DNA of 6,850 nt from assembly GCA_021160185.1 (NCBI GenBank), contig JAGHDA010000016.1:1-6850 (forward strand), in the 5' to 3' direction. Origin of the DNA: Verrucomicrobiota bacterium (GTDB lineage: Bacteria; Verrucomicrobiota; Verrucomicrobiia; Limisphaerales; CAZBKV01). Within the stretch, counting starts at the first letter, position 1; each line of letters begins with the position of its first letter. Positions 6,549 through 6,850 of this stretch are shown piece after piece. The notes under the pieces are model-generated. The model saw nothing but the letters and a program-made list of their open reading frames with translations, was not told the DNA's origin and searched no databases. The position numbers were made by a program, and so were the translations under genes.

Positions 6549-6850
6549 TCAACTTTTAGGCAAATGAAGCAAGCTCCAGATCATCTTGGCGGCGATCCCG
6601 TAAAGGATAAGGCCGATGATCATCTTAACTTGGCTCCTGTTCAATCTGTCGCTCAGGAGGTAGGCCCCCAAAGCCGCGCCCGCCATCGAAGCGACGCCCG
6701 CAGCCGCGAGAAGAGGGATGTTGACCGAGCCGAGGGTGGCATGGCCAAGAAATCCCGAGAAGGAGGAGAAAATGACAATAAACGACGTCGTTCCTGAAGC
6801 CTTTTTCGGATTGAATCCTAACCACACGAGGACGGGCACGATGAAATTGC
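6549..6850 (-). CDS. TauE/SafE (TSUP) family membrane permease, C-terminal part (5' end outside window)
   Basis: The reading frame is open to the right edge, and about 100 residues are visible. They begin with NFIVPVLVWLGFNPKKASGT, which fits the sequence right after the GxGGG motif of a TauE/SafE repeat, and continue with a typical FSSFSGFLGHATLG stretch and the end LILYGIAAKMIW. Three to four hydrophobic segments are visible. The GTG at 6839 is an internal valine, because family-like sequence (N-F-I) precedes it. The wording resembles the C-terminal repeat of full-length members more than the N-terminal one. The gene could therefore be either a complete two-repeat permease of which half is seen, or another half-size protein. 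It lies upstream of the 121-residue permease gene, with a 104-base gap that shows no clear promoter or terminator. Confidence 0.82.
   Translation of the reverse strand, partial: NFIVPVLVWLGFNPKKASGTTSFIVIFSSFSGFLGHATLGSVNIPLLAAAGVASMAGAALGAYLLSDRLNRSQVKMIIGLILYGIAAKMIWSLLHLPKS

Noticed and set aside
5692..6567. Long plus-strand open frame (291 codons) across the right part
   Set aside because: It is antisense to the superoxide reductase and permease genes, which have clear family motifs. Long antisense frames are expected at this G+C.
6456..6797. Plus-strand frame of 113 codons near the right edge
   Set aside because: It is antisense to the TauE/SafE segment, highly charged, and has no family pattern.

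Overview
The window comes from a GC-rich bacterial chromosome (clearly above 60% G+C by eye). The GyrA wording, a distinctive HAD-like phosphatase beginning DSDGCVFDSM, and a CPBP protease of the type linked to PEP-CTERM/exosortase sorting all suggest a member of the PVC group (Verrucomicrobiota, Kiritimatiellota or Lentisphaerota). That placement is an inference from remembered family patterns, not a search. A Tat-exported superoxide reductase suggests an anaerobe or microaerophile that meets oxygen from time to time.

Left part (2-5235, all + strand): the 3' part of gyrA (DNA gyrase subunit A, cut by the left edge) is followed after about 90 bases by a compact run of four genes. These are a HAD-superfamily phosphatase, a type I glycerate kinase, a CPBP (CAAX-protease-like) membrane protein and a RimJ/RimL-type GNAT acetyltransferase. 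The phosphatase overlaps the kinase, and the kinase overlaps the CPBP gene by four bases, so these three look translationally coupled. The GNAT gene follows after 32 bases. The kinase makes phosphoglycerate from glycerate, and the adjacent phosphatase could act in the same sugar-acid metabolism. The CPBP and GNAT genes have no evident metabolic link to them.

Middle (5236-5529): this gap lies between the ends of converging genes. It holds an imperfect, G-rich direct repeat about 103 bases apart, with internal inverted repeats. An AT-rich patch beside it carries a good promoter-like sequence on the minus strand, pointing into the repeats. This is the part of the window least explained by known genes, and it may encode a small structured RNA or be a copy of a dispersed repeat.

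Right part (5530-6850, all - strand): reading leftward from the right edge, there is the C-terminal part of a TauE/SafE (TSUP) membrane permease, then a complete half-length TauE/SafE protein of 121 residues, then a Tat-exported one-iron superoxide reductase. The superoxide reductase has Asn where the usual glutamate ligand sits. The three genes share orientation and are spaced by about 100 bases, so they could be one transcription unit, although the superoxide reductase also has a promoter candidate of its own.

No RNA gene of a known class, insertion sequence, CRISPR array or replication origin was recognised. No convincing new multi-gene system was found. The intergenic element at 5268-5484 is the best candidate for something undescribed.
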